A stretch of 64,000 nucleotides of DNA, taken from NCBI GenBank assembly GCA_016748015.1, contig JAAOMT010000109.1:22769-86768 (forward strand). Reading direction: 5' to 3'. The DNA is from Geosiphon pyriformis. Lineage: Eukaryota; Glomeromycota; Glomeromycetes; Archaeosporales; Geosiphonaceae. Positions 33,854-46,749 of this stretch are shown here, one piece after another. Below the pieces are notes generated by a model. The model had not been told where the DNA came from. It did not search any database and saw nothing but the letters and a program-made list of their open reading frames with translations. The first letter of the stretch is position 1. Every line of letters begins with the position of its first letter. Made by a program: the position numbers and the translations under genes.

Positions 33854-36718
33854 GCATGTAGCAAGTTTGATGTTTTCTATAATTATAATTTTTTGGTTTT
33901 AAAGAGTATATTTACTTAGTTTTTTGTGTTTGCTGTCAAATTAGTAATTGAAGATGTTCTAAAAAAAAATAGGAAACTTTGATTGGTCCCACAGGATATA
34001 TGCAAAGCATATGACTCAGTTAATTAATACTATTTAAGAGCTAGCTTGTAGTGGAATCAAATTTATGATAGATTCATCAAATTTTTTAGCAGTATATACA
34101 AAAATAGAGTCAATAAAGTGATGACTAATTTTGGTCTTTTGAATAATTATAAAGTGCATAATAGATTGGATCAAGGTAAAGTTTTTTTGTTTCTTCTGTG
34201 GAAAATTTTTTACAATCCACTCTTGTATAAAATTAAGAGGCATAAACAGTTGTGTAGATACTGAATCAATACTAAGTTTATGGCAAAGACTGGCAGGATT
34301 GAAAACAGTAGTAAGATGTTCTTCTTTTTTACAACTGGTATATTTGTTAATAATACAATTTAAATTAGGAATAGTCAGACTTCTATACAGTATGCTTTGA
34401 ACATTTTCAGTGAATTTTTTATAATCAATAATATTTTGATCAACAATGAGAAAATAGTGGCTATTTTTATCAATCAGAATATTAGAGTTGTTTTTTTGAA
34501 TATTAGCAGTCAGCTAATTTTAATTGCTAAAAAGAATAAAGCACATAAATATTTAGAAATCTTTTTGTTGACTAAAAAATTGTTCAAGCCAAGTATAACC
34601 AAGACCTATTCTGATGTTCAGTTTTTTATTAATGTAGTGTTCAAAAAAGCTATTATAGATAAGTAGTTCTCTTATTTGATGTTAGTTGTTCTGCAATTTA
34701 TAGTTGGTTATAAGACTTAGTTTAGTTTTGTCTTATCAAGTATGTGTTACAAATAAAATATTATGATTAGAAAGAGTCTTAAGTCTAAAGCCTGCTTACT
34801 CCATGATCTTTTTAGTAAGACTTTATATTATTACTTTTTGTATGATCTGAAATTATTTAAGCAAATGCAATTTGAAAAAAATTAACTGTTTTGATTTTTT
34901 TTTTAATGCTTTTAGTATTCTTGAACATTTATTTAATCATAGATTTTTAAATTTACAGATTATAAATTAGACTTTTCTAAATCTCTTGCAATTTTCTATT
35001 AAGTTATATATTAGTTTAGTAAACAATTTTTTGGCTGAGGTGGTAAAATCTTTTTTAGTTAATAAGTTATCTTTGATAAACAATTTTCCCAATGCTTTTT
35101 ATAGTCCTGGTAATTTTTCTATATCAGTAATTTTAGAGAAGATCTTGTATCTTGGCTCTATTTATTTTTTAAAATTCTTTGGAATTGCTTTTAGTAATAG
35201 GCTTTTTGATAAAAAAAGTGTTATAATAAACTGGATAACTTTTTGTCAATGGAAAAAATTGGATTTAGAGGCCCTGTGTTTTATTGATTTGAGTTTATAT
35301 CTAAATTTTTGCATGATAAAAATTTTTTGTTGAGTAATTCTGCTGAGACCAATCTATTAGACTTAAACATTTTGGAATCTAAAAGATTTTTTAATATTTA
35401 AAGTGGTTTGCATGAAATTTGGTTTGGCTTATTTGATGTCTATATAGATAATTCATTAAAAGATGCTGGCTTTGTTAATATAACTAGTAAACAGCTGTGT
35501 ATTTTTTTTGCTATAGATATAAATATTGAAATTGGAGCACATGAGCTTTTATTATCTACTATGGCTGAAATACAGACTGTTGCTCTGTTCTTAAAGTGTA
35601 TTCTATTTTTCTGCATGGTAATTTTGTACTTAACAGCCAAGCTGCAATTAATACATGTGTGTTTGAGATGTTATTTGTTGTATCAGACTTTTGTAATTGT
35701 TGTTGGTTAGAAAAAAACATAGTGTTAATTTGATTAAGAATAAGAATCTTATGGTAAGCTGAGTAAAAGTCAAAAGTTATTCAGAAGTGTCTAATAATAT
35801 AAAGACTAATGTTATAGTAAATAAGACTACTTATTCTTCTTTTTCTTTATTAGTAGAAGTATGAAAATGTTTTTGGATTGCTGAAAACACTGTTGTATCA
35901 AACAATGCTCATTATTTTATTAGAAATTTGTTTAGGTCTATTTGTCACACTTATTAAGAAACTGCTTCTGGTTATAATGTGATTCTGAATATATTAATCA
36001 AAGATATAGATTAAACTACTACTACAAGAATATGATATTTTGATTTACATATGCTTTCTGAATTTACCAGTTGAAAGTCTTCTAATCTGTATATGTATTT
36101 AATAAAAGCTGTATATAAATGACTACCAATGGTAGTTAAAAAAAAATTGTATGATAAATGGTATTCTCATGTACTATGTTTGCTGTGTAATAAGATAGAG
36201 TTCTCTGATTATGCTTTTATGTGTGTTTGAAATGTTAATATTTAAAAAAAATTTTGGTTGAAGTGTTTGTGCATTGGATTGCTTTGGCAAAAGTTTGTGA
36301 TCTGTCTTTTTTTATTATTTTGTGAACATTTTCTAGATGTTTTTTAGATATAAGTTTGTATACAATAGTTTATAAGAGGTTTGTATTAAAAGATTAGTAT
36401 ACAGAAGCTATTGAAATTTTTTTTAAAAAAAAAACTGTCTCTGCTATTATTAATTATATAAGACATTTGGTAGAGTTACATTATGCTAAAGTGTGGCTGA
36501 TAAGATCCAAATATAGAGTAAATATGAAGAAAGCTGGTTTATTTAAAAATAGTGGTTTGGTATTAAAGTTGTTTTGTAGTATAATATCTATATTGTCAGA
36601 TAATATAATTAGATTGCTTGGTATTGTTAAGTTCTTTGCTATCAGTTTTGGTTATTACTAAATGTGTCTGTTTTTTTTAGGGTTATGTAATAATATGTGT
36701 ATTTATATAGATATGTAA
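33854..36718 (+). pseudogene. LINE L3 ORF2: RT (C-terminal), RNase H, C-terminal region
   Basis: RT resumes FACSKFDVF; DICKAYDSV near 33995; catalytic box FVNN at 34343-34354 (FVDD expected). RNase H at about 35425-35640 starts VYIDNSLKDAG (TDGS decayed to IDNS); STMAEIQTVAL keeps the Glu; the next Asp motif is lost. The C-terminal part (VVKKKLYDK, LLCNKIEFSD near 36130-36210) ends TAA 36716-36718. Stops are frequent and often at former Trp codons. Most decayed in 35600-36200. Confidence 0.85.
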
Positions 36719-36867
36719 TATTATTTTGTTTGGTTTTAGTGGCCAGTTATATGTAATAAGTTTATAAGTTGCATTTAGTTTAAACTATTTAGTTTGGTCT
36801 TATGTATTAAATAGTAATTGGACTTTACTCAATAAATACAATTAATAAAAAATAATAAAAAATTATT
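36719..36867 (+). other. LINE L3 3' UTR and tail
   Basis: Starts TATTATTTTGTTTGG; the hairpin survives as TTGGTT, loop TTAGT, GGCCAG. Ends with a TTGGAC block and AATAAAAAATAATAAAAAA. A short AT-rich gap (36868-36938) follows with nothing else visible. Confidence 0.65.
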
Positions 36868-36948
36868 TTATTAAATATTAGTAAATAAACTTATTTATTA
36901 GCTTCTTAATAATATATAATTAAATTTTTATTAAGTTTAATAATTATT

Positions 36949-39217
36949 TCTTTTTTTGTCTTCTTAATTTTATAATCATAATCAAAATAAAGAGTAAAAA
37001 AGCTGTATTTAATATTTTTCTTGAGATATCTAATAAAATTTTAACCAAAGAAGCTTTTTCTGTTGTAAAAACAGCTAGACAAAACGTTTTAGAAGTTTTT
37101 TTTTATTCAGTAATTGTAAAAAGCTGCTTTTAGTAACTGTTGAAGCATTTTTTTTATCTTTGTTTGGTTTTTTATTAGTCAAAAAAGTCACACTTAAATT
37201 AATCTTAGTGTTGCCTCTATTTTAACTAAAAACCCAAAAGTTTTTAATAATAGATTAGTTAACAAACTGGTTTTTCTTTTTATAGCTTTTATATTTAGTG
37301 TTACTAATACTACTTCTTCAAAAAATATGATTAAAAAAACCAAAGATTCAAAAAAGTGAGAGTAGTTATTTGTTTTTGTTATTATTACACCAAACTCTTT
37401 TGTGGTTTCTAATGAAATCTTAGATAAGATCTTTGTTGCATTATCTGGCATGTTATTTAAGATGAGCCAAAATCAATTACTGGCTGTATTGCCAAATATG
37501 GTGTCTTTTAGCAGATTATTACTGGTTTTAGAAACAAAGCAATTATTTTTTATAGTGTTATTTGTTCTTGAAAATTGGGCTGATCTAATAGAAACTGAAT
37601 CATTCTTTCTACTAGTTTTTGGTGTTGCCACTAGTAATGTTTGGGAAACTATTTCTAGTTATTAAAAATTTGCTGAGTAAATAGTCTCTATTTTAGTGCT
37701 TGGTACAACTTTCAAGATTAAGTTGGCTTATATTAGAAATGTTTTTCAGTCTGTATATGGTTTTTTGGATGTAAAATCTGTTTTTAAAAACAATGTAAAA
37801 CTTTTCTGTATAGAGTTTGCTTCTCAAAACTCCCTGAATGCTGTATTTCTGGTTGAGCTTATAAGTTCTATTTATCTTGTTATTCTTAAAATTGTCAAGT
37901 CTTTGGTAATTTCTGAATCTGGTTTTTTTTCTGCTGCTGTTATATTGTGTGATATGTTATTAGGTGTATTTACTGCTAATATTAAGACAGCTTTTGGTGT
38001 TTTTGGTAAAGTTCTCTGTATTGTGTTGAAGTCTATTGGTGTTTGGCAATATATAATTGTTTACTTTAAAAAATTAAGTATTACTGTATTTGTTCTTAGT
38101 TATTAATTAGTTTTGGTAAGTAAAAATAGTGTTAGGATTTTTTTTTTAATGAATCAAAATGAAACTATTATATTTTACAATAGGTTTAAGGTCAAATTAA
38201 TTAATCTTTCTTTTGGTTATACTGTTTTTAAAACCAGTAATATAATTTCTCAATTCTGTAATTGTACATGTTTTATTTTTCACTTTCCTAATTTTGGTTA
38301 TTATTCCCAGTTTGCTCTGGTTATGTTTAAATCTTAGGTCAATTTAGATGCTGCTATTATTAAAACTGGTACACTAAAAAAGTATCATATCTAATGGAAA
38401 ACTTCTGGTTGTTAATGCTGTTTTAGATGTCAAGAAATAGGCTATTTAACTATAAACTATAAAAATTTTTTACTTTTTTCTCCCAAAACTTCCAAAGTAT
38501 TTGCTCTATATTTTGTAAATATGAAGTTTTATGTTAAGATGTCTGTTTTTTTGGGTTTTTTTGAATTCTTTTTATTAGTAACTTTTATTTTTTTTTCTAA
38601 GATTAAAGATAATTTTTTGATTTTGTCTTGGCTGGTGTCTTTAAAATCTAATATGACCAAGTTGTTAACTTTAGTTAAATTAATTGTTAAGCCTATTAAA
38701 TCTTTGGTTATTATTTTGAACAGTTTATTAAAGATAATTTGGTTTTAAGCAGTATTTTTAGCCTTAAGATTAATAAACTTATGATTTATTTGAGTTATTT
38801 TAGCAAAGTTATTAGTAAATTGGGAAAAGAGATAGTTTTACTAAAAAAAAGTGTTATATAGAGAATGTTAATATGTCTGATGATTTGAATCATTCAATTG
38901 GTATTAATGATAATATATTTTTTAATTTGATATTTCTTTAAACACATAAGCCTAATAGTGATAAGACTAATCTCTTAAAAACAACTGAGTAATGGGTTGG
39001 ATTAGTCTCTTATAGTATTTAATTATTTAATATAATTCAAAAAATATCAGCTTTAAGTAAGTTTACTTTTATTGTAGCAATATAATATAGCCTAAACTGA
39101 TTTAAGTAACTGATTATATGTAGAAAATATGTAAACTATATTTAGTACTAGAATACTTAGTTTGTTTCTAATTCCTAAATAGTGGTTGAACTATTTTTAT
39201 TAAATCTTAATAAAAAA
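36949..39217 (+). mobile_element. L5, second ORF1-only LINE derivative
   Basis: 2269 bp, plus strand, same architecture as L4 (2265 bp): short leader TCTTTTTTTGTCTTCTTAA, ORF1, then the same direct junction to the LINE 3' UTR and TAATAAAAAAAA tail. The flanks AATAATTATT at 36939-36948 and 39218-39227 may be a 10-bp TSD, though in such AT-rich DNA this is weak. Confidence 0.85.
36972..39060 (+). pseudogene. L5 ORF1 protein, decayed
   Basis: Same protein as L4 ORF1. The start codon is ATA at 36972-36974 (ATG in L4 and L6, a G-to-A change). Frames join as 37402-37665, 37696-38106, 38113-38337 and 38521-38748, all in one frame. RRM-like region with AAVILCDMLLGVF...AFGVFGKVLCIVLKSIGVW; zinc knuckle near 38411-38455 with His and last Cys changed to Tyr; helical C-terminus. 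More decayed than L4. No RT or endonuclease sequence follows before the 3' UTR. Confidence 0.8.
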
Positions 39218-39227
39218 AATAATTATT

Positions 39228-39336
39228 ATTAATTATACAATTAATAAAAAAATATAATGACTTTTTTATTTATAACTTTTTAAAAAGAAAATTATATTTT
39301 TTATTAGTAAAAATATAAACAAAATTATTTTAAAAA
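39228..39336. other. short AT-rich spacer
   Basis: About 110 bases of AT-rich DNA between L5 and L6 with nothing recognisable. Confidence 0.5.
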
Positions 39337-39502
39337 ACTTTTTGTCTTCTTAATTTTATGATTATAACCAGAGCAAAGAATAAAAAAACTGCATCTAATA
39401 TTTTTTCTAAAATTTCAATCAGAAGAGTTTTTTCTGTTGTAGAAACAACTAGGCAGAATGTTTAAAAAACTTTTCTTTTACTTAGTAATCATAAAAAGCT
39501 GT
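39337..39502 (+). mobile_element. LINE L6, 5' end
   Basis: Begins ACTTTTTGTCTTCTTAA, the same 5' end as L4, then ATG 39358 and about 48 codons of the second ORF1 type (MIITRAKNKK...VVETTRQNV, with a TAA). Broken at 39502 by gypsy B. Whether this is the 5' end of the ORF2-bearing piece after gypsy B or of another ORF1-only unit cannot be decided. Confidence 0.7.
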
Positions 39503-40322
39503 TGTTATTTATAGAATATAGAAAGTATGTATTAGCATAAATTAGCCAATCAGAAGTAACCATAGTAAATGTGGAATTTCAGGATTCCTCTCTGAAGAAT
39601 TGCAAAATTCTAAGAATATTAAGATTTGCATACAAGGAATTGCAAGATTCCAGAATTCCAGAATTTTTTTCAAAGGAATTGCAGAATTCCAGAAATTCCA
39701 AGATTTCTGGTGTGAAGAATTGAGAAATTAAGAAATCTTAATTATGTATATATAGTGGTAGAGTTAGAAGTAGAAAAAACAGACCTTTCAGTTTAGACTT
39801 GATCTAAGCAATCTTCCAATTCACAATAATTATTCTTTATCAATATTTTATGTTAATAGTAATTAATATTTAACTATACTGAAACAATAACTTTTGATCA
39901 TGGCTATTAACAGGATACTAACTTGCAATTGCTTTTACTTATTTTGTTATCTTTTTTTATTTTCTTTTATTTCTTTTGTTATTTTTTTGGTTTTACTAAT
40001 TAATTAAGGATTAAGTGCTGCAGTACAGACATCATAGAGACTGGTAAAAGACCCGTAAAACAAGGGTAGAACACTTATAAATCTGAAGATAGCTTACCAG
40101 AAGAATTACCGGCCACCACGCCGAGAAAAAAATTTGACAAAACTGTGGTTTCAGGAAGTTATGGATAAAACAATCAATTAAATCTCTGTTCATTATACAA
40201 AAAACTCTATAACCACATTTTCAGATCAACTCAACTTTCAAATATCAACACCAGAATATCAGTTAAGCACCAAGTTATAGATTTGTTATTTGATTTGAAA
40301 CCCCAAATAATTACCTATAACA
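39503..40322 (+). repeat. 5' LTR of gypsy B
   Basis: 820 bp. U3 has ~40-bp tandem units at about 39575-39725 (starts at 39602, 39642, 39681), as in A; TATATATA at 39747-39754. Ends CTATAACA. Confidence 0.9.
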
Positions 40323-40324
40323 TT

Positions 40325-40337
40325 TGGTGCTTTCTGT
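40325..40337 (+). promoter_or_regulatory. candidate primer binding site of gypsy B
   Basis: TGGTGCTTTCTG, two bases after the LTR. It equals the gypsy C site except for C-to-T changes. Confidence 0.6.
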
Positions 40338-40385
40338 AAAGTATAATTCAACAGAAAACCAGTATCAGCAACAACCATTCAAAAC

Positions 40386-42420
40386 AGTGGCAGAATCAAA
40401 AGAAACAGAGACAAACCACTTGGGATTTGCAAAATTTTTATTCAAGTACTATAAAAGTTATCTGAAATTAACAAATAATAATTGATCAGCAGAATTAGTT
40501 TTTATTTGCTACATTAATAAAAAGATTGTATATTACTTGGAAAGATAAGAAGATCCAGAATCTGCTTTTAACAATTTTTTTAATGAATTATTTTAAAACA
40601 CCACATTGCCACAAAATTATCTATTTGCACCAATAATTACAAAAATAAATAGAGAAATTGAAAAATACACTAAACAAAGATTCCCCATCATTTTTGTGAA
40701 CAAAAAAAAAGGAAGGTTATAAACACCAGCAGAAATCCCAAAACAAATACAATTATCTACTTGGAAGAAACAAAGAGTTAATTCTTCTGCAAATCCATTC
40801 TATCATCACATACTTAGAAACACTATCAATATAATATTAACAAATGCATCCACAGTAAATGTAACAACATTATTAAACAGAATGCCATTCCAAAGTAAAT
40901 AAAAGAAAGCTAAATTATTAAGAACATATAGTGATTATTTTGAGAGATTCAAATCATAATTCCCAATGCCATTAGAAATTTAATCACTACTATTACAACC
41001 AGATTTCGGAGCTACTAGTCCTTGGGAGATAACTGGCTCTAAGGAAGAGAAAATCAGTAATCAAGAAATTAATAGTCAAAATTCGATCCCAGTAAACATG
41101 GAAATTCAAATTCTAATCATTCCAACTCAGCAAAATCAGGATAATCTAAATACTACTTTTATTGTTCTCCAAAACTTATCTTCAGTAATCATGATTGATC
41201 TACTGCCAGTTTCACCAATTACCAAACAGCAACAACAATAGCCACCACCAGCACCCCAGCAACAACTACAACAGCAACTTTAATCACAATCATAACAACA
41301 AATATCATTAGCACTAATGGCATATGCACTCATTGTCAAAATTAAAAAATTCACCAGCAAAGAAGATGATGCCCAAGTGTGGTTGAATGATGTGAAAAAA
41401 ACCATTGCAGCCAATAAATAGAATGATGCCAGAACACTTTAAACCATCTTATACTTTCTCCAAAATACTGCCAACTTATAGTATTAAAGCTTGGCCAACA
41501 AACTCCAAGATTTCAATGCATTTAAGCTTGAGTTCTTACAATATTTTAGCAACAATAAAAGCATCAACCACTTAGTCAATACATTCACAACTATTAAACA
41601 AAGAGATGTTGAAACAGTCACTACTTATTTGGAACACTTCCACAGAAATCTGCACCAAATTCAGACAATACAAGCTGATTATTTCACAATGCTACAAATT
41701 TTAAATCAATTTATTAGAGGCTTGTGCAGCAGTATCTTTCAATGCATATGTTCATTACATCCAGCAGATTTTTAAGCAGCAGTTACAAATGCCAGAGATT
41801 TTGAAGCAGCAAAACTCAAAGCTAATCACACTTAAGCCATAAATCTAGTAATGAATTGATCATCTAACTTGGATTCTAAACTGAAACAATTTAGTAACAC
41901 AATTAACCAAAAATTAGAGGAATACTTAGCTAACAATAATAGCAATTAGGCAATCTATCAAACTCTACAATAGTGAAATAATCAAGAAAATTTCAATTAT
42001 TTCCAAAATTAATTACATCTATTATTCTCAACCAATCAACAATGACAGCAGAAAACATGTATGTGCCATTATTGTGATAAACAAAGACATTTACAATTTG
42101 AATGTTGTAAATAGTTAAGTGATCAATAATCAGGAAATCAGTATTGAAACTCTGATTACTGACTTTAAACTCAGAATTATGTTAATAATCAATCACCAGA
42201 ACATTATTAACATCAATCATATTATGCTTAAGTAATACAGCCAATTTATCAAGCACCAATAACACAGCAATTATACTTACCTCTAATATATCAGCCTCTA
42301 GCACTCATTATTTATCAACCATAATCACAAGTAATCTATTAATCACAACAGATTCAAATTCCATCACAAATAACTGTGCTTAATGAAAACCAAAGGCCAA
42401 AAACTATCTAACAAAACTGG
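40386..42420 (+). pseudogene. gag of gypsy B
   Basis: N-terminal part (absent in A) is polar with PAEIPKQIQLSTWKKQ near 40727-40775. The capsid-like region at 41330-41775 has FLQYFSNNKSIN and VTTYLEHFHRNL. A complete zinc knuckle lies at 42064-42105 (CHYCDKQRHLQFEC). A Gln/Tyr/Pro-rich tail follows. Many stops, mostly TAA/TAG at likely Gln codons. Confidence 0.8.
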
Positions 42421-42639
42421 AGATTGGCAATAGTAGTCTATCAACTGATTTCCAGTTCTTCCAACCAAGCCTTAAGATCACATTCTTGGAGTTTAAGAAC
42501 TGAATACACCCAAAACCCGAATTCCCAACAATATTTAAGTCTCTTGGTTATTCCAGAAGACACTCTATTCAACAATCCAGAATTCAACCAGAAGCCACCA
42601 CTTATCAACAATATTCTACTAACAACCATTACCAATAAC

Positions 42640-43070
42640 AAATCATTATCAGTAATTTTTCCCTTCAAAATTAAGGAACCAGAAAAAACACATCTTTTTA
42701 GTAGAGCTACTCTTGATACAAAACTCATTACCATGATGTACACTGATGTCAAAGTTGATAAACAGTTTATTAAACTGATTTTAAACAATAGTTCAGCAGA
42801 TAGTATTATCACATGACAACTCATAGACCAATTAAGTCATTAAGTTGATTAAACTATCAATACCAAAATTATTACAGCCAATAAAGTGACCAAAACCCCT
42901 ATTGAAAAAATTAATTACTTCTCTTTTGAAGTCAATAGCATCATTGTATTATCAAAGTACTCATAATGAAAACCACTTAATACCAAGCACTTATTGGAAA
43001 TAACTGGTTGTCCAAAACCAATGCAGTGCTTAATTGGACCACTTAGAAGCTCCAACTCAGTCAGAACAGA
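42640..43070 (+). pseudogene. aspartic protease of gypsy B
   Basis: Corresponds to A 4360-4740. MMYTDVKVDKQFIKLIL then NNSSADSIIT: the DSG triad is lost (Asp to Asn, Gly to Ser) at about 42784-42795. LIGNNWL survives near 42992. Confidence 0.75.
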
Positions 43071-43444
43071 TAACACATATGTGTACCAGCCACATATGGT
43101 TACTTCAAGATCACCCACACCCTAGCACTCTTAATTAAGCTCGAAAAAAAAAAAACCTATTTGAAAAGCCTATTAAGTCTTGTAAACTGACAATGAGCAC
43201 AATAAACTATTGTCTATATTTTCATGAAACAATAAGAGAAAAAAAAAGTGAAAAGAGGAACTTATTTGGAATAATAATTAAACATTGTGAACTGACAATA
43301 ATCAAGATGAGCTAACACCAACTTGGAAGTGAGAAAAAACTGAAAAAGAGAAAGGAAAAAAAAAAGAAAAAGAGTTAGCACCAGCAACATCTACAAATTA
43401 TACTCCATATATTTATACCCCACCACAACTGTCTAACTATTACT

Positions 43445-44110
43445 AACTAAAATTAGTATGCATTGATTGTAACAAAAAATTGTAATCAATAGATGCATGC
43501 TATAATAATAATGAAGAATACCCAATGACAACAAAATTCTATTGTTGTCTTTGCATTTTTGAATAGTTTGAATGACCAAAAAGACAAGAAAAATAAGATA
43601 ACAAACTTTGTCTTGCCTGTAGAACCATCTTGCTTGATGAAAAAATGTGGAATAACATTCTTGGACATAGAGAAACATGTGATGAAACATGTTAATATAC
43701 TATCTTAATAAACAATTGGGTATATAAAAGAACTCCAATTGACAATACATAGAAAAAAGTGTTGTAATAATTGGAAGGATATTCACATGACAAACATGAG
43801 ATCTGGAGAATAGTGAATGCAAAAGCAAAAGGCATGATGACCAGTAAACTACTAGAAATTAAGAACAACTTCTTATTACTTTTAGAACCCAAATACATCC
43901 AAATGTTTAACATCTTTGATGACATTGAGACTGATTCCAAAGAATTTTATGAGCACTACCAACAACTGGCCTCAACAAAAAAAGAGCAAAAACAACAGCT
44001 AGAACAGTTAAATATTAGATTATGCTAACATTGTTTAATTCTTAGTGATTTTGAATATTGTGATGATTGTGATCTTATTTACAATCTATCACCATGCATA
44101 ATTTACATGA
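43445..44110 (+). pseudogene. Cys-rich domain of gypsy B pol
   Basis: Same cysteine pattern as A: CIDC near 43460, YCCLC near 43540, CLAC near 43612, CDETC near 43679; second group CLILSDFEYCDDCDLIYNLSPC near 44033-44097. Retention of the pairs in two diverged copies supports a real zinc-binding module. A helical linker (43771-44028) joins the two groups. Confidence 0.6.
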
Positions 44111-44346
44111 TTCCAAAGAAAAAAGAACTAATTAGCAGCTGCACATCAGAATCAGAATTACAGTTCAATTTCAATTCAAACTTCAACAACAATGATAATA
44201 AAAACAATAGTTCTAGCTCCATTCAGAATAGCAACAATAACAACAATAATTAAGACTTCAATTCAAACACTGAACAATATATTACACTTCTTGATCTCTC
44301 CAAAGAACAAAAACTTAAATGGTTTAGCAATAATAATGGAGATATC

Positions 44347-44760
44347 ATGCCAGAATGTGTACATAATACTGATGCAGGGTTTGATCTGAGATATTTTGGA
44401 AAGAAAGCCATAAAATTGGAACCACATTCATATACATGCATTGATCTAAAAATAACACTAGAAATTTTAGCAACAATGATAATTCAATTAGCATTTAGAA
44501 GTAGTTTAACAAAAAAAAAATTAATATCAGAGAAAGAATAATTGACACAGGATATATAGAAAATATTATTGCAATACTACAAAATGACTCAAAAAAGACA
44601 TATATTATAGAGCCAAATAAGAAAATAGCACAGACAATATTCCAATCTTTAGTTAAAATAGCTTAGTTAGTATCTGTGAGAAATAGAAAAAAATTAAGAA
44701 TTATAACTAAAAAAATAAGTAGATTCAGATCTATGAGTAGAATAGATATACCAATCAATA
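44347..44760 (+). pseudogene. dUTPase domain of gypsy B pol
   Basis: Motif I DAGFDLR intact at 44371-44391, motif II RSSL intact near 44500, motif III IIDTGY intact near 44540 (catalytic Asp and Tyr kept), motif V decayed to RFRSMS near 44722. A one-base change in an A-run near 44510-44520 breaks the frame and a TAG follows. Together with copy A every main motif is represented. Confidence 0.85.
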
Positions 44761-46570
44761 TGACAGAGGAAAAAATTATTAACAAAGAAGAAATTATCTT
44801 CACTCATTACTCAATTTCTATTTCATTATATGGCCAGTACATATTAGCCATAGAAAAAAAAGTGAAAAATCAAGCTCAAATGTTTAAAACAGAAGCTACA
44901 ATTTGTGAATCAAGAAAGATTAAACTCATCAATCTGTATATATTAGCCAAAAGCCCAAAACACATAAAAATTCCCATCTATAATACAACTGGAAATATTA
45001 TCGAAATACCAAAAGGAATTATTATTAGATATATAAGCACAGAAGTAAAAAATCAACCACCAAATACCATTCCAGATTTTCCACAGCTTTGTAGATATAT
45101 GGATATTATATTACAAATAATCTATGGACAGAACAAATGTTATTTGCTCTAAATAAAACAATTAAAACAGATGAACTTAGAAAAACTAGACTCATTTCAA
45201 CAGATGCAATTCAAAATGCTATTCAACAATTTCACTGACATTTTTACAAGTGAAAACGAATTTGGCAGAACTGATATAATCTAATACCAAATCAAAACTG
45301 GAGACATCATGTCAATAAAACAAAGAGCATACCAAGTACCACTAGCCAGCCATAAAATTATCTGTCAAGAAATTAATAGAATGTTAGACAATGGGTTAAT
45401 TCAACCATCAATGAGTTCATGGTTGTTACCAGTAATATTAGTCCATAAAAAAAATGAAAAAATCCACTTTTGTGTAAATTACCAAAAACTTAATGAAATA
45501 ACAAAAAGAGATAGCTACCCAATTCCAAAGATTCAAGAACTTTTTGATACTTTTGGAGGAAAAAAATGGTTCTCAATATTAGACTTAGACAGTGATTACT
45601 GACAAGTAGTCATGAAACCAGAAGATAAAAAAAAAATGACTTTTACAACCTAAGAAGAAAATTTTGAATTTGAAAAAATGCCTTTTGGCTTAATGAATAC
45701 TTCAGTCATATTTTAATGGCTTATGAAAATTGTTTATATTAGACTACTGTGGAAATCAGTAGTTATTTACTTAAATGACACCAATGTGTTTTTCAAGACA
45801 TTTGATAATTATTTATATTATCTTCAACAAGTGTTTGAAAGACTAAAAAGAGCTGAATTAAAGTTAAATGCAACTAAGTATTTCTTTGGAAAAACAGAAC
45901 TAAAATTCCTGTGACATGTTATGAGCAAAAACAGTATCAAAACAGATTCAAATAAGATTGAAATAGTTAAAAACTTTCCAGTATTAACCAATTTGACCAA
46001 ATTATAAGCATTTTTAGGATTTGCAAGATACTATTACTGCTTTATTAAAGATTTTTTCAAACTAGCACAGCCATTCTATTATCTTCAAACCAAGAATGTT
46101 AAATATAAATAGACTAAAACCCAGCAAGAAGCTTTTGACATGCTGAGAAAAAAGCTTATTCAAGCCCCAGTATTAATTTATTCAGATTACAACAAACTAT
46201 TTATTATTATTACTAATGCATTAAATTAAGTATTGAGAACAATACTATTTCAGAAAAAACCAGATAAAAGAGAACATCCAGTAGCATATGCTAGTCACAG
46301 CTTGAATTCAGCAAAAAAAAACTATAGAATACTAACACTAGAACACTTAGCTATCTATTAGACAGTCATAAAATAGAGAAAATACTTAAGCCAAAAATTT
46401 GACATATATACTGATCATAAAAGATTGACTTCAATTCAGAAACAAGAATTTGGAGATAATTGTCATACTAAATAGAAAATAGAACTTTTACCATTTAATT
46501 ATAGAGTACATTACAAAAAAAGAAAATAAAATAAAAATGCTGACAGTTTGTCACAGATAAAACAAATCTA
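44761..46570 (+). pseudogene. pre-RT linker, RT and RNase H of gypsy B
   Basis: Linker ends DFPQLCRYMDIILQIIYG near 45079-45128. RT: IKQRAYQVPLASHKI, WLLPVILVHKKNEKIHFCVNYQKLNEITKRDSYPIPKIQELFDTF (45309-45570), MPFGLMN near 45680, catalytic box YLND at 45768-45779 (first Asp to Asn). RNase H fragments at 46195-46560 (YTDHKRLTSIQ recognisable, the DAS motif lost). Stops are frequent. Confidence 0.8.
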
Positions 46571-46749
46571 AGAATATTTTAACCCAAAAATATAACAAAA
46601 GATAAATACACAAAAATATCAACAATTTTAACAATATATTAATACTCAACAGTTTAAGGAGAAATTATCTCCAAAGGAATGAAACAACATAAAACAGCAA
46701 TTAAAATATTTTATCACTTACCAAAATATATTATATTAGAAAAACAGAA

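Larger units (their letters stand above)
33846..36867 (+). mobile_element. LINE L3, last segment
   Basis: Right TSD copy of L4 followed by the rest of L3: RT catalytic part, RNase H, C-terminal region, 3' UTR and AT-rich A tail. Confidence 0.9.
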
